24,718 nucleotides of DNA, from positions 1-24,718 of IMG/VR virus record IMGVR_UViG_3300017752_002855. One strand, written 5' to 3'. The first letter of the stretch is position 1; every line of letters starts with the position of its first letter. Positions 7,288-15,234 of this stretch are shown in pieces. The DNA comes from a virus. The notes beneath the pieces were generated by a model. It saw only the letters and a list, made by a program, of their open reading frames with translations, searched no databases and was not told the DNA's origin. The position numbers and the translations under genes were made by a program.

Positions 7288-8957
7288 TGATTTACTTTGA
7301 AAAACTACGGTGGAAAAACTTCCTCTCCACTGGTAATGCTTTCTCTGAGGTAGACTTTACACGATCACCTTCTACTCTTATTGTAGGGGATAACGGTGCA
7401 GGTAAATCAACATTTCTTGATGCATTGTGCTTTGGATTGTTCAACAAACCTTTTAGAAACATAAATAAACCGCAACTGGTGAACTCTGTCAATCAAAAGG
7501 GTTTATTGGTTGAGGTTGAGTTTCGTGTTGGTAAATCCCAATACAAAGTTATTCGTGGTGTCAAACCGAATATATTCGAGGTGCACCGCGATGGTGAGAT
7601 GATTGATCAGGATGCTGCTCTGAGAGACACGCAAAAATATCTCGAAGAATCCATTCTGAACCTGAATTACAAATCATTCACCCAGATCGTTATTTTAGGG
7701 AGCGCATCGTTTACACCATTTATGCAACTCCCTGCACATATTAGACGCGAGGTGATCGAGGATATTTTGGATATCCAGATCTTCACGACTATGAATGGGC
7801 TGTTGAAACAACAGCTGACTGGTATACAAGGAGAGATTCGAGATATTGAGTCCAAGGTAGAGGTTGCCAAACAAAAAGCCACTATCCAGAAACGATATAT
7901 TGAAACTCTAGAAAATAACAAGGCTGATAAGATCAGTGAAATCGAAGGAGAGATAAATGAGTTGGACGGCAAGATCGAGGTCATTAAGAAGGATACAGCA
8001 ATCAAGGATGAGCAGGCGAAGAATCTGGGCGACCCGACCGCAAAAAGAAGAAAACTCGAAGCCATCAACGAAAAGTTTATCTCCCAAGTCAGAAAAATAA
8101 ACAAAGAATTAGAATTTTATGAAAAGCACGACGACTGTCCGACCTGTAAACAGGGTATTCCCCACGAGCATAAAGAAGAAATACAAAGTGAGAGAGTGGG
8201 TAAAATCAAAGAACTCGAAGCAGCATCAGGAGAAATGCAAGAAGAATTCGAAAGAGTGGATCGCCTGATAAAAGAATATCAGGATTTGCAGTCTGAGATA
8301 ATAGAGGCAAATAATGAGATTACAACTAATCAAAAATATCTTCAACGCTTACATGCAGAGTTGGGCGATGCTCGAGGGCGTGTGGCTGATATCGAGTCAG
8401 AGCAAAATAAACTCAAAGAACTTGCCAAAGAAGTAACTGCTGCAAACAAACATCGGTCTGAAAAGAACGAGGAAATGCATTATATGCAGGCAGTTGCTGC
8501 ACTGTTGAAGGACACTGGCATCAAGACCAGAATCATCAAACAATATCTCCCTGCCATCAACACTCTGGCAAACAAGTATCTTGCCGCAATGGACTTCTTT
8601 GTGAACTTCAATCTGGATGAGAAGTTTAACGAGACGATTAAATCTCGTGGTCGCGATAAGTTTTCGTATGCCTCGTTCAGTGAGGGTGAGAAACAGCGCA
8701 TTGATTTGGCGTTGCTGTTTACTTGGAGAACTATAGCCAAGATGAAGAACAGCGCAAGCACCAACCTTTTGATTCTCGATGAGGTGTTTGACAGTTCGTT
8801 GGATAATAATGGTACAGATTACGTTATGACTCTGCTAAATACAATTGGTGACGACACAAACGTATTTGTGATCAGCCATAAGGGTGACCAGTTATTTGAC
8901 AAGTTTAGATCGGTAATTAAATTCGAGAAAAGACAAAACTATTCGGTGATGGTATAA
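7287..8957 (+). CDS. 46: gp46 recombination endonuclease subunit (Rad50/SbcC-like)
   Basis: gp46 is the SMC-like ATPase partner of gp47. The 556-residue protein (T4: 560) has Walker A GDNGAGKST (K40), a Q-loop region around FTQIVILGS, two coiled-coil arms (about residues 170-275 and 295-410), a CPTC zinc hook (C284, C287) at the apex, the ABC signature FSEGEKQR and Walker B LLILDEVFD (D498, E499), followed by a His-switch-like VISHK. The order and spacing are those of a complete Rad50-type protein. It is coupled by TAATG overlaps both to gene 47 upstream and to the deformylase downstream (8955-8959). Confidence 0.95.
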   Translation: MIYFEKLRWKNFLSTGNAFSEVDFTRSPSTLIVGDNGAGKSTFLDALCFGLFNKPFRNINKPQLVNSVNQKGLLVEVEFRVGKSQYKVIRGVKPNIFEVHRDGEMIDQDAALRDTQKYLEESILNLNYKSFTQIVILGSASFTPFMQLPAHIRREVIEDILDIQIFTTMNGLLKQQLTGIQGEIRDIESKVEVAKQKATIQKRYIETLENNKADKISEIEGEINELDGKIEVIKKDTAIKDEQAKNLGDPTAKRRKLEAINEKFISQVRKINKELEFYEKHDDCPTCKQGIPHEHKEEIQSERVGKIKELEAASGEMQEEFERVDRLIKEYQDLQSEIIEANNEITTNQKYLQRLHAELGDARGRVADIESEQNKLKELAKEVTAANKHRSEKNEEMHYMQAVAALLKDTGIKTRIIKQYLPAINTLANKYLAAMDFFVNFNLDEKFNETIKSRGRDKFSYASFSEGEKQRIDLALLFTWRTIAKMKNSASTNLLILDEVFDSSLDNNGTDYVMTLLNTIGDDTNVFVISHKGDQLFDKFRSVIKFEKRQNYSVMV

Positions 8958-9463
8958 TGGAACTATTGAACTTTGGTGATGAGATGTTGAAGCGAACTCC
9001 AAAAGAGTTTGACTTCGAGGAACAAGATGCAAAAGAGTTTTGTGATAAACTGTTTGCGAAACAACAAGAACTCGGAGGCATTGGTCTTTCAGCAAACCAA
9101 GAGGGTTTGGACGCGAAGGTGTTCACATTTGGTGATGGTAAAGACATGAAGCGGTATATCATCAATCCAATTGTTATTGGCATGGGAGATGACACCGAGG
9201 CAATGAAAGAAGGTTGCCTTTCACTTCCTGGAGTGTTCTTGATGATTCGTCGCCCAACAAAGGTGACTGTGAAGTATCAGGATGTAGAAGGTGCTGATGT
9301 TGTCGAGGAGTTTACTGGTATGGCTGCAAGGGTTGTCCTTCACGAATATGACCATATGGTTGGACAAAATTTCACACAACGTGTTTCGAAGCTGAAACTC
9401 GACCGTGCGATAAAGGCAATGAAGAAGAAGGTCGTGAGGAAGATTCGAAGCAAGATACAATAG
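8957..9463 (+). CDS. def: Peptide deformylase
   Basis: This metalloenzyme removes the formyl group from the N-terminal Met of new proteins, allowing Met removal. The 168-residue protein has all three motifs: GIGLSANQ (G41-Q48), EGCLS with metal ligand C87, and HEYDH (H129, catalytic E130, H133). It is close to the length of bacterial enzymes, with a basic C-terminal tail (KAMKKKVVRKIRSK). Deformylases are known in marine T4-like phages, where they are thought to favour turnover or production of particular proteins. Here it is translationally coupled to gene 46 (TAATG), an unexpected partner. The enzymatic assignment is firm; the substrate preference is unknown. Confidence 0.93.
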   Translation: MELLNFGDEMLKRTPKEFDFEEQDAKEFCDKLFAKQQELGGIGLSANQEGLDAKVFTFGDGKDMKRYIINPIVIGMGDDTEAMKEGCLSLPGVFLMIRRPTKVTVKYQDVEGADVVEEFTGMAARVVLHEYDHMVGQNFTQRVSKLKLDRAIKAMKKKVVRKIRSKIQ

Positions 9464-9473
9464 GAGTAATCTT

Positions 9474-9668
9474 ATGAAGAAGCTGAGAATAAAGATGAAG
9501 AACGGATACGAGTATGACGCACTAACCAGTGCCAGAAAGTTCTACTGTTATCTCCAGAGAGCAGGTGTGGCGAAGAAAATAAAGCGCGGATACAACAAAA
9601 GACTCCGCAAGCATATCAAGTTGTATGACAAAGCCAAAGTAAAATATTCGGATAGTGACAACACATAA
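9474..9668 (+). CDS. Small basic hypothetical protein (64 aa)
   Basis: A 64-residue, very basic protein (MKKLRIKMKNG, then KKIKRGYNKRLRKHIK) that could bind nucleic acid, judged only by charge. AGGAG at 9462-9466 overlaps the deformylase stop and precedes ATG 9474 by 7 bases. It abuts the next start (TAA 9666-9668, ATG 9669). No family recognised. Confidence 0.65.
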   Translation: MKKLRIKMKNGYEYDALTSARKFYCYLQRAGVAKKIKRGYNKRLRKHIKLYDKAKVKYSDSDNT

Positions 9669-10241
9669 ATGAGAACTATTGTTGCGTTTGGTGACAGCTG
9701 GACGTCTGGATTAAATAAACTGGATGACAAACGATATTATGTCACTTCGTTTGTGGAACACATCTCTACTCAGCTTGGTTGGGATCTCATCAACTATGGG
9801 GTTGATGGTAATTCTAATCCAGCCATAATGAGCCAAGTCTTGTCTCACGAGTTTAAACCAAATGAATTCGCTCTTATAACTTGGAGCGGATCCACACGAG
9901 ATTGGGATTGGGATTCTTCTGACATGATGTTCAAGAAGCCGAACTGGGTTGGTGGCAGACAACACAAAGAACACTCTCAATGTTATTATATGTCAGAGGT
10001 CAGTATACGTGCGACTGAAAATTACTTGACTTCCAACTCAATAAATTATATAATGGCGTCAGCATTTGATGAAAACTACACTATTCGAGACGAAGAATGG
10101 GAACATTGGCACAAGGGAACACTGAAAGATTTTTGCGAGGAAGACTTAGAAGTTTGTCAGCACCCAAATGCTGATGGGCATAAGAAAATTGCTGATGGTC
10201 TTATAAATAGTGTCTTATATAGGAGTACAGAATATGTCTGA
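9669..10241 (+). CDS. SGNH/GDSL hydrolase-like protein
   Basis: The 190-residue protein opens with TIVAFGDSWTSG, the block I signature of SGNH hydrolases with nucleophile S10. A block II-like NYGVDGNSN and a C-terminal HPNADGHKKIA, matching the block V histidine region, follow. The Asp usually three residues before that His is not in its normal place (the sequence reads EVCQHPN), and block III is unclear (WSGSTRDW), so activity is uncertain. Such enzymes act as esterases, often on acylated glycans. No signal peptide is seen. A sigma70-type promoter lies inside the gene at 10026-10054, and its end overlaps the next gene by 8 bases. Confidence 0.65.
   Translation: MRTIVAFGDSWTSGLNKLDDKRYYVTSFVEHISTQLGWDLINYGVDGNSNPAIMSQVLSHEFKPNEFALITWSGSTRDWDWDSSDMMFKKPNWVGGRQHKEHSQCYYMSEVSIRATENYLTSNSINYIMASAFDENYTIRDEEWEHWHKGTLKDFCEEDLEVCQHPNADGHKKIADGLINSVLYRSTEYV
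10026..10054 (+). promoter_or_regulatory. Internal sigma70-type promoter candidate
   Basis: TTGACT at 10026-10031, a 17-bp spacer and a perfect TATAAT at 10049-10054, inside the SGNH-like gene. It would start RNA near 10061 and serve the 10234 gene before the late promoter at 10202 takes over. The match is as good as the intergenic promoters, but it lies in codons. Confidence 0.45.
10202..10209 (+). promoter_or_regulatory. Late promoter (perfect TATAAATA) of the 10234 gene
   Basis: A perfect T4 late box. With T4 spacing the RNA would start near 10215, leaving a normal leader with AGGAG at 10221-10225 before ATG 10234. Box, start, ribosome site and ATG are all correctly spaced, although the box lies within the end of the SGNH-like gene. 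Confidence 0.75.
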
Positions 10242-10608
10242 CGATTATGATTTTGGGTTCACTATGGTGGACGAGGACGAGATCGAGGGATCTCCTCCAG
10301 CACAACAGACTGTAACAGCCGAAGTATCATCTGATCAGATGGACTCTATTATGGATAAACTCGAACAGCTGGAGGCAAGAATCCTCTCCTCTGATAATTC
10401 GGGTATGATTAATGAGCACCGCAATCTGGTCGAGCAAGATGTTGCTGGGAAACTCAGGGATGTCGAGGATCTAATCCTTCCCCTACTGTTGAACCTGAAG
10501 AAGAATCCCGAAAAGGACATCATCAAATGGCCAAATCGGACTGTTATTATCGACAAACAGATCGAAAAAATCAAGGCAATTACAAGATATTTTGAACAAA
10601 TCAGCTAA
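10234..10608 (+). CDS. Conserved hypothetical late protein (124 aa)
   Basis: A 124-residue protein with an acidic N-terminus (MVDEDEIEG), a probable coiled-coil segment (SIMDKLEQLEARIL) and a C-terminal block (LRDVEDLILPLLLNL, then KNPEKDIIKWPNR) that I recall recurring in marine T4-like phages without a name. ATG 10234, with AGGAG 8 bases upstream, is preferred to GTG 10210, which lies at the end of the late box and ahead of the predicted RNA start. I considered the late co-activator gp33 and rejected it because the C-terminal clamp-binding tail is absent. Late expression is supported by the perfect TATAAATA. Confidence 0.72.
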   Translation: MSDDYDFGFTMVDEDEIEGSPPAQQTVTAEVSSDQMDSIMDKLEQLEARILSSDNSGMINEHRNLVEQDVAGKLRDVEDLILPLLLNLKKNPEKDIIKWPNRTVIIDKQIEKIKAITRYFEQIS

Positions 10609-10657
10609 GTTGTTGATTTTACAGGGAATCTTTTTTCAATAAAATAGCAAAAAACGC

Positions 10658-10686
10658 TTGACATTTACCTCAATATGACCGATAAT
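10658..10686 (+). promoter_or_regulatory. Sigma70-type promoter of the VWA gene
   Basis: Perfect -35 TTGACA (10658-10663), 17-bp spacer, -10 GATAAT (10681-10686). An A-rich stretch just upstream (10641-10654) could act as an UP element. The predicted start near 10693 leaves a short leader with AGGAG at 10701-10705 before ATG 10711. Confidence 0.88.
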
Positions 10687-10710
10687 AGGTGTAAGAGTTG
10701 AGGAGAAGTT

Positions 10711-12972
10711 ATGGAAATTGCCCAGAAAAGTACACTAGCTAAGTTGCTCGCTACTGAGAATGTGAGCCTCGAGCATAAGAACGTCCCTACTGCATACTTC
10801 GATCTGAAGGATCGTAAGGTCGTTCTTCCTATACTGAAATCCGACATCAGCCCTGCTATGTATGACCTGTTCATCGGTCACGAAGTAAGTCATGCGCTGA
10901 ACACTCCCTTGGAAGGTTGGCACGATTCCCAGTCTCTGAAGGGTAAAGGTTTCAAATCATTCCTAAATGTCGTTGAAGATGCTCGCATCGAGCGTGATAT
11001 CAAAAAGCGTTTTCCTGGACTGACCAAGAGTTTCTACAAAGGATATCGTGAGATGTTCGAGATGGACTTCTTCGGTCTTGGTGACAACGACATCAATGAC
11101 TATCCCCTGATCGATCGTATCAATCTGTTCTACAAGGTTGGTCAGTTCGCCAATGTTCATTTCACTGATGCAGAGCAAGTCTTTGTTGACCGTGTTGCCA
11201 AGTGTGAGACTTGGGATGACGTTGTGGCTGTCTCTGAAGATCTGTATGACTATGCGCAGAATGAAGAGTCAGAAATGGATCTGCCTGATGCCTTTCACGG
11301 TGACAGTGAGGAAGGCGAGAATGATAGCGAAGATCCTATGCCTATGCCGAGCGATGACTCTGACGCTAACAGCGAAGAAGAGACTGGTGAGGATGAATCC
11401 CACGACTCTGACGACTCGCAAGAGTCTGACGCTGAAGAAGAAAACAACGAAGGTGATGCCTCTGACGAAGAGTCTGATGATGAGTCTGATGACGCTGACA
11501 TGATCCAGAGTGAAGAGTCTGGCGAGCCAGCGTCTCTTACTGATCAGGCATTCCGTGACAATGAAGAGCAGTTGATTGAGACTGGATCTCGAGACATTCA
11601 CTGGGTAAACTTCCCCAAACTTGACACCAAGAAGTGGGTGAACAACGATCCTTGGAATGGTCTTGAAGATCATCTCCGTGAGAAAGTCGACTTCTTTGTC
11701 GCTGATGACGCAGGGAGAGGTTGGCGCAGTTTTGACTCGGAGGATGCGATTCCTTTCGAGACTGCTGCTGAGATGCTAGTCAATGGCTTCACCAAGAAGA
11801 ACCGTGCCTTTATCAATATGATGGTGTCACAGTTTGAGGCGAAACGTAAAGCACAGACTCTGAAGAAAGCACGTGAGCACCGCACTGGTGACTTGAATAT
11901 GGACAAGCTGTGGGCAACCAAGCTGACTGAAGACGTGTTCCTGTCAACGACTGTTACTCCCGATGGCAAGAACCACGGTATGCTGATGGTCATTGACTTC
12001 TCTGGATCTATGTATGACAAACTTCAAGCGACTATTGAGCAGATGCTGATTCAGGTGTCGTTTTGTAAGAAAGTAAACATTCCGTTTGAGGTCTACTCTT
12101 TCACAAACAACCATGGAAACAATATTGATCAGCACGTTGTTCAGAACCAAAAAGCTGGTGACCTTCAGATAGTCGATAATGACCTGTGTATCAATCGTCT
12201 GATTCACTCTGGTATGGGTGCTAAAGAATTCAAGAAAACTATGATGCTGATGCTGATGATTGGCTCTGGCTATTCTACTTGGAATTCTCGGCAGTCTGGT
12301 TTGCCCTTCTGTGAGCACTACAGCTTCCCTAGTCGTTTCGGTCTTGGCGGCACACCGCTGGACGCGACTGTTCTGATGATGCGCGATATTGCTCTGGAGT
12401 TTCGTCGTCGTAATGGCATTGATGTCCTGAACACTCTGTTCCTGACTGATGGCGGTAACACTGGTTCGCTCGGTATGGGCGGTGACCACAATGCTTACAC
12501 TCGAAGCTACTCTTATGGTGGTGACCGTGTGGCTATCCGTGAGAACGGTGTGACGACTCTCGGTAAGACTGAGTCTCGAGTCTGGAACACAAGGTTCGCT
12601 GATCAGGTTTGTCAGGCTCTGATTGCCCACTATGACAAGACGACTGGCTCTCGGACGGTGAATTACTTCCTGTCTGACGCTAATCGCGCTCGTATGAAGC
12701 AGGAATTTATGAACATTTATGGCTGGAATTCCGAGTCTGACTTCGATAAGAAGTGGAAGACTGAGTGGTTGTCTGATGGATATATCCAGATAGACGGTCT
12801 CGACGGCTTCCCTACTGCCTTCTGCCTCCGCTCCAAGGATCTCGGAGAGGATGCTGAGTTAGAGGTCAAAGGTGAGAAGAAAGGCGATCTGGTGCGTGGA
12901 TTCAAGAAGTTCCAGAAGACCAAGACTACCTCGCGCAAATTTTTAACGAAATTTATTGAAAAAATCGCTTGA
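10711..12972 (+). CDS. Metallopeptidase-like / VWA domain protein (CobT-like partner of a MoxR ATPase)
   Basis: A 753-residue, three-part protein. The N-terminal part has HEVSH (H57-H61) and a downstream NVVEDARIE (E89, D90), the arrangement of the putative metallopeptidase domain found beside VWA-like domains (DUF2201_N type). Residues about 185-272 are an extremely acidic Asp/Glu/Ser linker. The C-terminal half is a VWA domain with a complete MIDAS: D429-F-S431-G-S433, T548 (GGTPLDA) and D580 (LTDGG). Acidic linker plus VWA recalls CobT/ChlD chelatase subunits, and the next gene is a CobS/MoxR ATPase. No CobN is present, so a chaperone or remodelling role is at least as likely as cobalt insertion. 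GC content is clearly higher than neighbouring genes. Confidence 0.85.
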   Translation: MEIAQKSTLAKLLATENVSLEHKNVPTAYFDLKDRKVVLPILKSDISPAMYDLFIGHEVSHALNTPLEGWHDSQSLKGKGFKSFLNVVEDARIERDIKKRFPGLTKSFYKGYREMFEMDFFGLGDNDINDYPLIDRINLFYKVGQFANVHFTDAEQVFVDRVAKCETWDDVVAVSEDLYDYAQNEESEMDLPDAFHGDSEEGENDSEDPMPMPSDDSDANSEEETGEDESHDSDDSQESDAEEENNEGDASDEESDDESDDADMIQSEESGEPASLTDQAFRDNEEQLIETGSRDIHWVNFPKLDTKKWVNNDPWNGLEDHLREKVDFFVADDAGRGWRSFDSEDAIPFETAAEMLVNGFTKKNRAFINMMVSQFEAKRKAQTLKKAREHRTGDLNMDKLWATKLTEDVFLSTTVTPDGKNHGMLMVIDFSGSMYDKLQATIEQMLIQVSFCKKVNIPFEVYSFTNNHGNNIDQHVVQNQKAGDLQIVDNDLCINRLIHSGMGAKEFKKTMMLMLMIGSGYSTWNSRQSGLPFCEHYSFPSRFGLGGTPLDATVLMMRDIALEFRRRNGIDVLNTLFLTDGGNTGSLGMGGDHNAYTRSYSYGGDRVAIRENGVTTLGKTESRVWNTRFADQVCQALIAHYDKTTGSRTVNYFLSDANRARMKQEFMNIYGWNSESDFDKKWKTEWLSDGYIQIDGLDGFPTAFCLRSKDLGEDAELEVKGEKKGDLVRGFKKFQKTKTTSRKFLTKFIEKIA

Positions 12973-12997
12973 CTTTTTGGAGAGAATGAGCGAGAAT
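12969..12997 (+). promoter_or_regulatory. Sigma70-type promoter of the MoxR/CobS gene
   Basis: TTGACT (12969-12974), 17-bp spacer, GAGAAT (12992-12997, 4 of 6 matches). It overlaps the VWA stop codon (12970-12972), with an A6 tract just upstream. The predicted start near 13004 leaves a leader with AGAGGA before ATG 13029. Confidence 0.65.
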
Positions 12998-13028
12998 AGA
13001 GTATAACTTGATGAGAGAGGATTATGTT

Positions 13029-14177
13029 ATGAGTAAATTGAATCGTGAAAAGCTGATTGCTGCCCTTAATGCGGAGAGCAAAGAGACGTTCACTCGCCCC
13101 GAGGTAGCCAAGATCGTTGAGGATCTCGGTATCTCCTATCCGCACTGGTTCTTTCGTGAGAACAAAGTCGGCTACAATAAATATGCTGTTGATGCAGCAG
13201 GACTCCGAGTTGTGGCGAGCAATACCGCTCCCCAGACTGCTCCTGCCCCTATACAGGATGCCAAAGTTGTGACCCAAGCCAAACTAGCGGTTGAAATTGA
13301 CAACCTCGTCCCTGTGGTCGATCCCACTTATGTGGCGTTTGGTTTCCACAAAGACCTGACCAAGATTATCAAGTCTGGTCTGTTCTATCCCACATTCATT
13401 TCTGGTCTGTCTGGTAACGGTAAGACCACCATGGTCGAGCAGATCTGTGCCAAGACCAAGCGTGAAGCGATCCGTGTGAACATCTCGGTCGAGACTGACG
13501 AGGATGATTTGATCGGTGGTAACACACTGGTTGATGGCAACGTGGTTTACCGTGAAGGTCCAGTTCTGACCGCGATGAAGCGTGGTTCGGTTCTGATTCT
13601 TGACGAATTGGATCGTGGCTCTAACAAGCTGATGTGTCTTCAAGCGATCCTTGAGGGCAAACCATACTACAACAAGAAGACTGGTGAGATGGTTCAGCCT
13701 GCCGCTGGTTTCAATGTTGTCGCCACTGCTAACACTAAAGGTCGTGGTTCGGATGATGGCAAGTTTATCTCTGCCCAGATCCTTGATGAAGCATTCCTTG
13801 AGCGTTTTGCTATCACGATTGAACAACAGTTCCCTTCTGAAGCGCAAGAGAAACGTATTGTGCTCGGTAAGATGAGCAAGGTTGGTAAGGTCGATGAGGA
13901 CTTCGCTGAGAAGCTGGTTCGCTGGGCTGATGTTATTCGTAAGACGTTTGCTGAGGGTGCTATTGATGACCTCGTATCTACTCGTCGTATTGAGCACATC
14001 GTGAATGCTTATGCTATGTTCGATGACCGCCTCAAAGCGATCGAGTTGTGTGTGAATCGCTTCGATGAAGATACTCGTGCGGCATTCATTGACCTGTATA
14101 CCAAGGTTGATGCTGGTGCACTGATTGATGAAGATGAAACTGTCAGTGCTGAAGCTACTGATGACTTTGACTTTTAA
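13029..14177 (+). CDS. cobS: MoxR-family AAA+ ATPase (CobS-like)
   Basis: A 382-residue AAA+ ATPase of the MoxR/CobS group. Walker A is GLSGNGKTT (G126, K132, T133), Walker B is LILDELD (D192, E193), and the NTKGRGSDDGKF stretch followed by LDEAFLERF is typical of CobS. The N-terminal about 60 residues form a small helical domain with conserved aromatics (YPHWFF). CobS forms a ring with CobT that drives cobalt insertion by CobN; MoxR ATPases in general work with VWA proteins to mature or remodel targets. The adjacent VWA gene is the obvious partner. ATG 13029 with AGAGGA at 13016-13021 is preferred to TTG 13008. The gene symbol reflects usual phage annotation, not proof of cobalamin work. Confidence 0.88.
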   Translation: MSKLNREKLIAALNAESKETFTRPEVAKIVEDLGISYPHWFFRENKVGYNKYAVDAAGLRVVASNTAPQTAPAPIQDAKVVTQAKLAVEIDNLVPVVDPTYVAFGFHKDLTKIIKSGLFYPTFISGLSGNGKTTMVEQICAKTKREAIRVNISVETDEDDLIGGNTLVDGNVVYREGPVLTAMKRGSVLILDELDRGSNKLMCLQAILEGKPYYNKKTGEMVQPAAGFNVVATANTKGRGSDDGKFISAQILDEAFLERFAITIEQQFPSEAQEKRIVLGKMSKVGKVDEDFAEKLVRWADVIRKTFAEGAIDDLVSTRRIEHIVNAYAMFDDRLKAIELCVNRFDEDTRAAFIDLYTKVDAGALIDEDETVSAEATDDFDF

Positions 14178-14189
14178 GGAGACAATGGA

Positions 14190-14471
14190 ATGATTGATTA
14201 TAAATTCAGGGAAGATGAGTTGATGGAGGAGTTTAGATCTTACATAGACAAGACCTATGACGGTCACTATGGTAAGACTGGACTCCAATCTTCTGAGGTA
14301 ATTGTAGATCGTGGTCATGGAGAGGGATTCTTCCATGGCAACATCGATAAGTATAACGGTCGATATGGTAAGAAAGGAACTCCTGCTGATCACCGAAAAG
14401 ATATAATCAAGATTATCCATTATGGTTTCTTGGCATTATACGAACACGATCGGAAACATTCAGATGGCTAA
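14190..14471 (+). CDS. DUF3310-like conserved phage protein
   Basis: A 93-residue protein with an EEFRSYIDKTYDGHY opening, a GHGEGFFHGNIDKY block, RYGKKG and a C-terminal HRKDIIKIIHYGFLAL helix. This order (gene-rich N-K-Y-x-x-R-Y-x-K-K-x then a K-x-x-H-Y helix) resembles the DUF3310 phage family, sometimes called a putative nucleotide kinase. I know of no proven function. GGAG follows the MoxR stop directly, so it may be read on that message. It overlaps the glycosyltransferase start by 8 bases. Confidence 0.65.
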   Translation: MIDYKFREDELMEEFRSYIDKTYDGHYGKTGLQSSEVIVDRGHGEGFFHGNIDKYNGRYGKKGTPADHRKDIIKIIHYGFLALYEHDRKHSDG

Positions 14472-15234
14472 AGTTTTGGTCGCTATCCTGACCAATGGGA
14501 AGCCAGAGAAGTTGGAGCGGTGTCTAAAATCCGTGAACTCAAACTCCTCTCCTCATGAGCGGATTGTCGTTATTAATACAACTGATATCGACTTCTCTTC
14601 TCTGGCGACCCAAATTTCTTTTGACAATGGATTCCCTGTAACGAAAACAAAGTCGAATGGGACTCCAGGATGCGGTAAGAATTCTGTCCTTAGATACTTC
14701 CTTTCCAGCGATGCTGATTATGTCCTCCAGATTGATGGAGATGATTACATTTCTGAAACTTGTATTGCTCGGTTACATGAGGAGATCGAGAATAATGAGT
14801 TTGATGTAGCATGTCTGAGTAAAGGGTATGCGCTTGCTTCAAGTAAGAGGAAAATTCTGGTGAAGGATATTCACAATCTCCCCAAGGTTGCAAGGCAGGG
14901 TCTGACATGGGAGAAAGAAGATCTCGATTACTGGCATCAATATTTGGAGTTTATTGCCTCCCACACTTTCAATGGCGATCCATTCAACCGATATATGTTA
15001 TTGAATCGCACTGCTGCAAAGTATAAATTCGATGAGACTCTGGATATCGCGGAGGATCTCTTACATTTCTTACAGGTTAAACGCGATTTGGTATTACACG
15101 AAATTTGCGCTTCCGAAGATGACTTCTTGTATATGTATGACTTCTCTGAAGATGGGCAGGTTATGGATTCGATGAAAGGTAAGACGATGATAGACAATTT
15201 TAAAGCAATGATGGTGGAGTGGAACAATGGATAA
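14464..15234 (+). CDS. Family 2-type glycosyltransferase
   Basis: A 256-residue GT-A fold glycosyltransferase. The opening MAKVLVAILTNGKPEKLERCL strand-helix, an NSNSSPHERIVVINTT strand and the DXD-type IDGDDY motif (D91, D93, D94) for metal and nucleotide-sugar binding fit family 2. Donor and acceptor are unknown; targets in phages include DNA bases, virion proteins and cell-surface glycans. ATG 14464 overlaps the previous stop (14469-14471), which is why it is preferred to the longer in-frame start at 14422. The 3' end overlaps the ketoacyl synthase start by 8 bases. It begins the run of accessory genes 14464-17617. Confidence 0.8.
   Translation: MAKVLVAILTNGKPEKLERCLKSVNSNSSPHERIVVINTTDIDFSSLATQISFDNGFPVTKTKSNGTPGCGKNSVLRYFLSSDADYVLQIDGDDYISETCIARLHEEIENNEFDVACLSKGYALASSKRKILVKDIHNLPKVARQGLTWEKEDLDYWHQYLEFIASHTFNGDPFNRYMLLNRTAAKYKFDETLDIAEDLLHFLQVKRDLVLHEICASEDDFLYMYDFSEDGQVMDSMKGKTMIDNFKAMMVEWNNG

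Noticed and set aside
7460-7467. CATAAATA inside gene 46
   Set aside because: In codons of an AT-rich stretch near the start of the gene, with no gene beginning downstream.
10234-10608. Late co-activator gp33
   Set aside because: Size and late setting fit, but the sequence does not resemble T4 gp33 and lacks its hydrophobic clamp-binding C-terminus.
10615-10636. GATT...AATC followed by T6 as a terminator before the VWA promoter
   Set aside because: The stem is only 4 AT-rich base pairs with an 8-base loop, too weak to call.
11944-12630. A 228-codon open frame on the minus strand within the VWA gene
   Set aside because: Same cause: antisense of a GC-rich, biased coding sequence containing the VWA MIDAS residues. 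No start signal or domain.
13029-14177. Firm assignment to cobalamin synthesis
   Set aside because: The ATPase is CobS-like, but MoxR-VWA pairs have many roles and the large chelatase subunit is not in the window.
13284-14420. A 378-codon open frame on the minus strand across the MoxR gene
   Set aside because: It is the antisense shadow of a strongly codon-biased gene. It has no ribosome site or recognisable motif, and the + strand protein there is clearly real.
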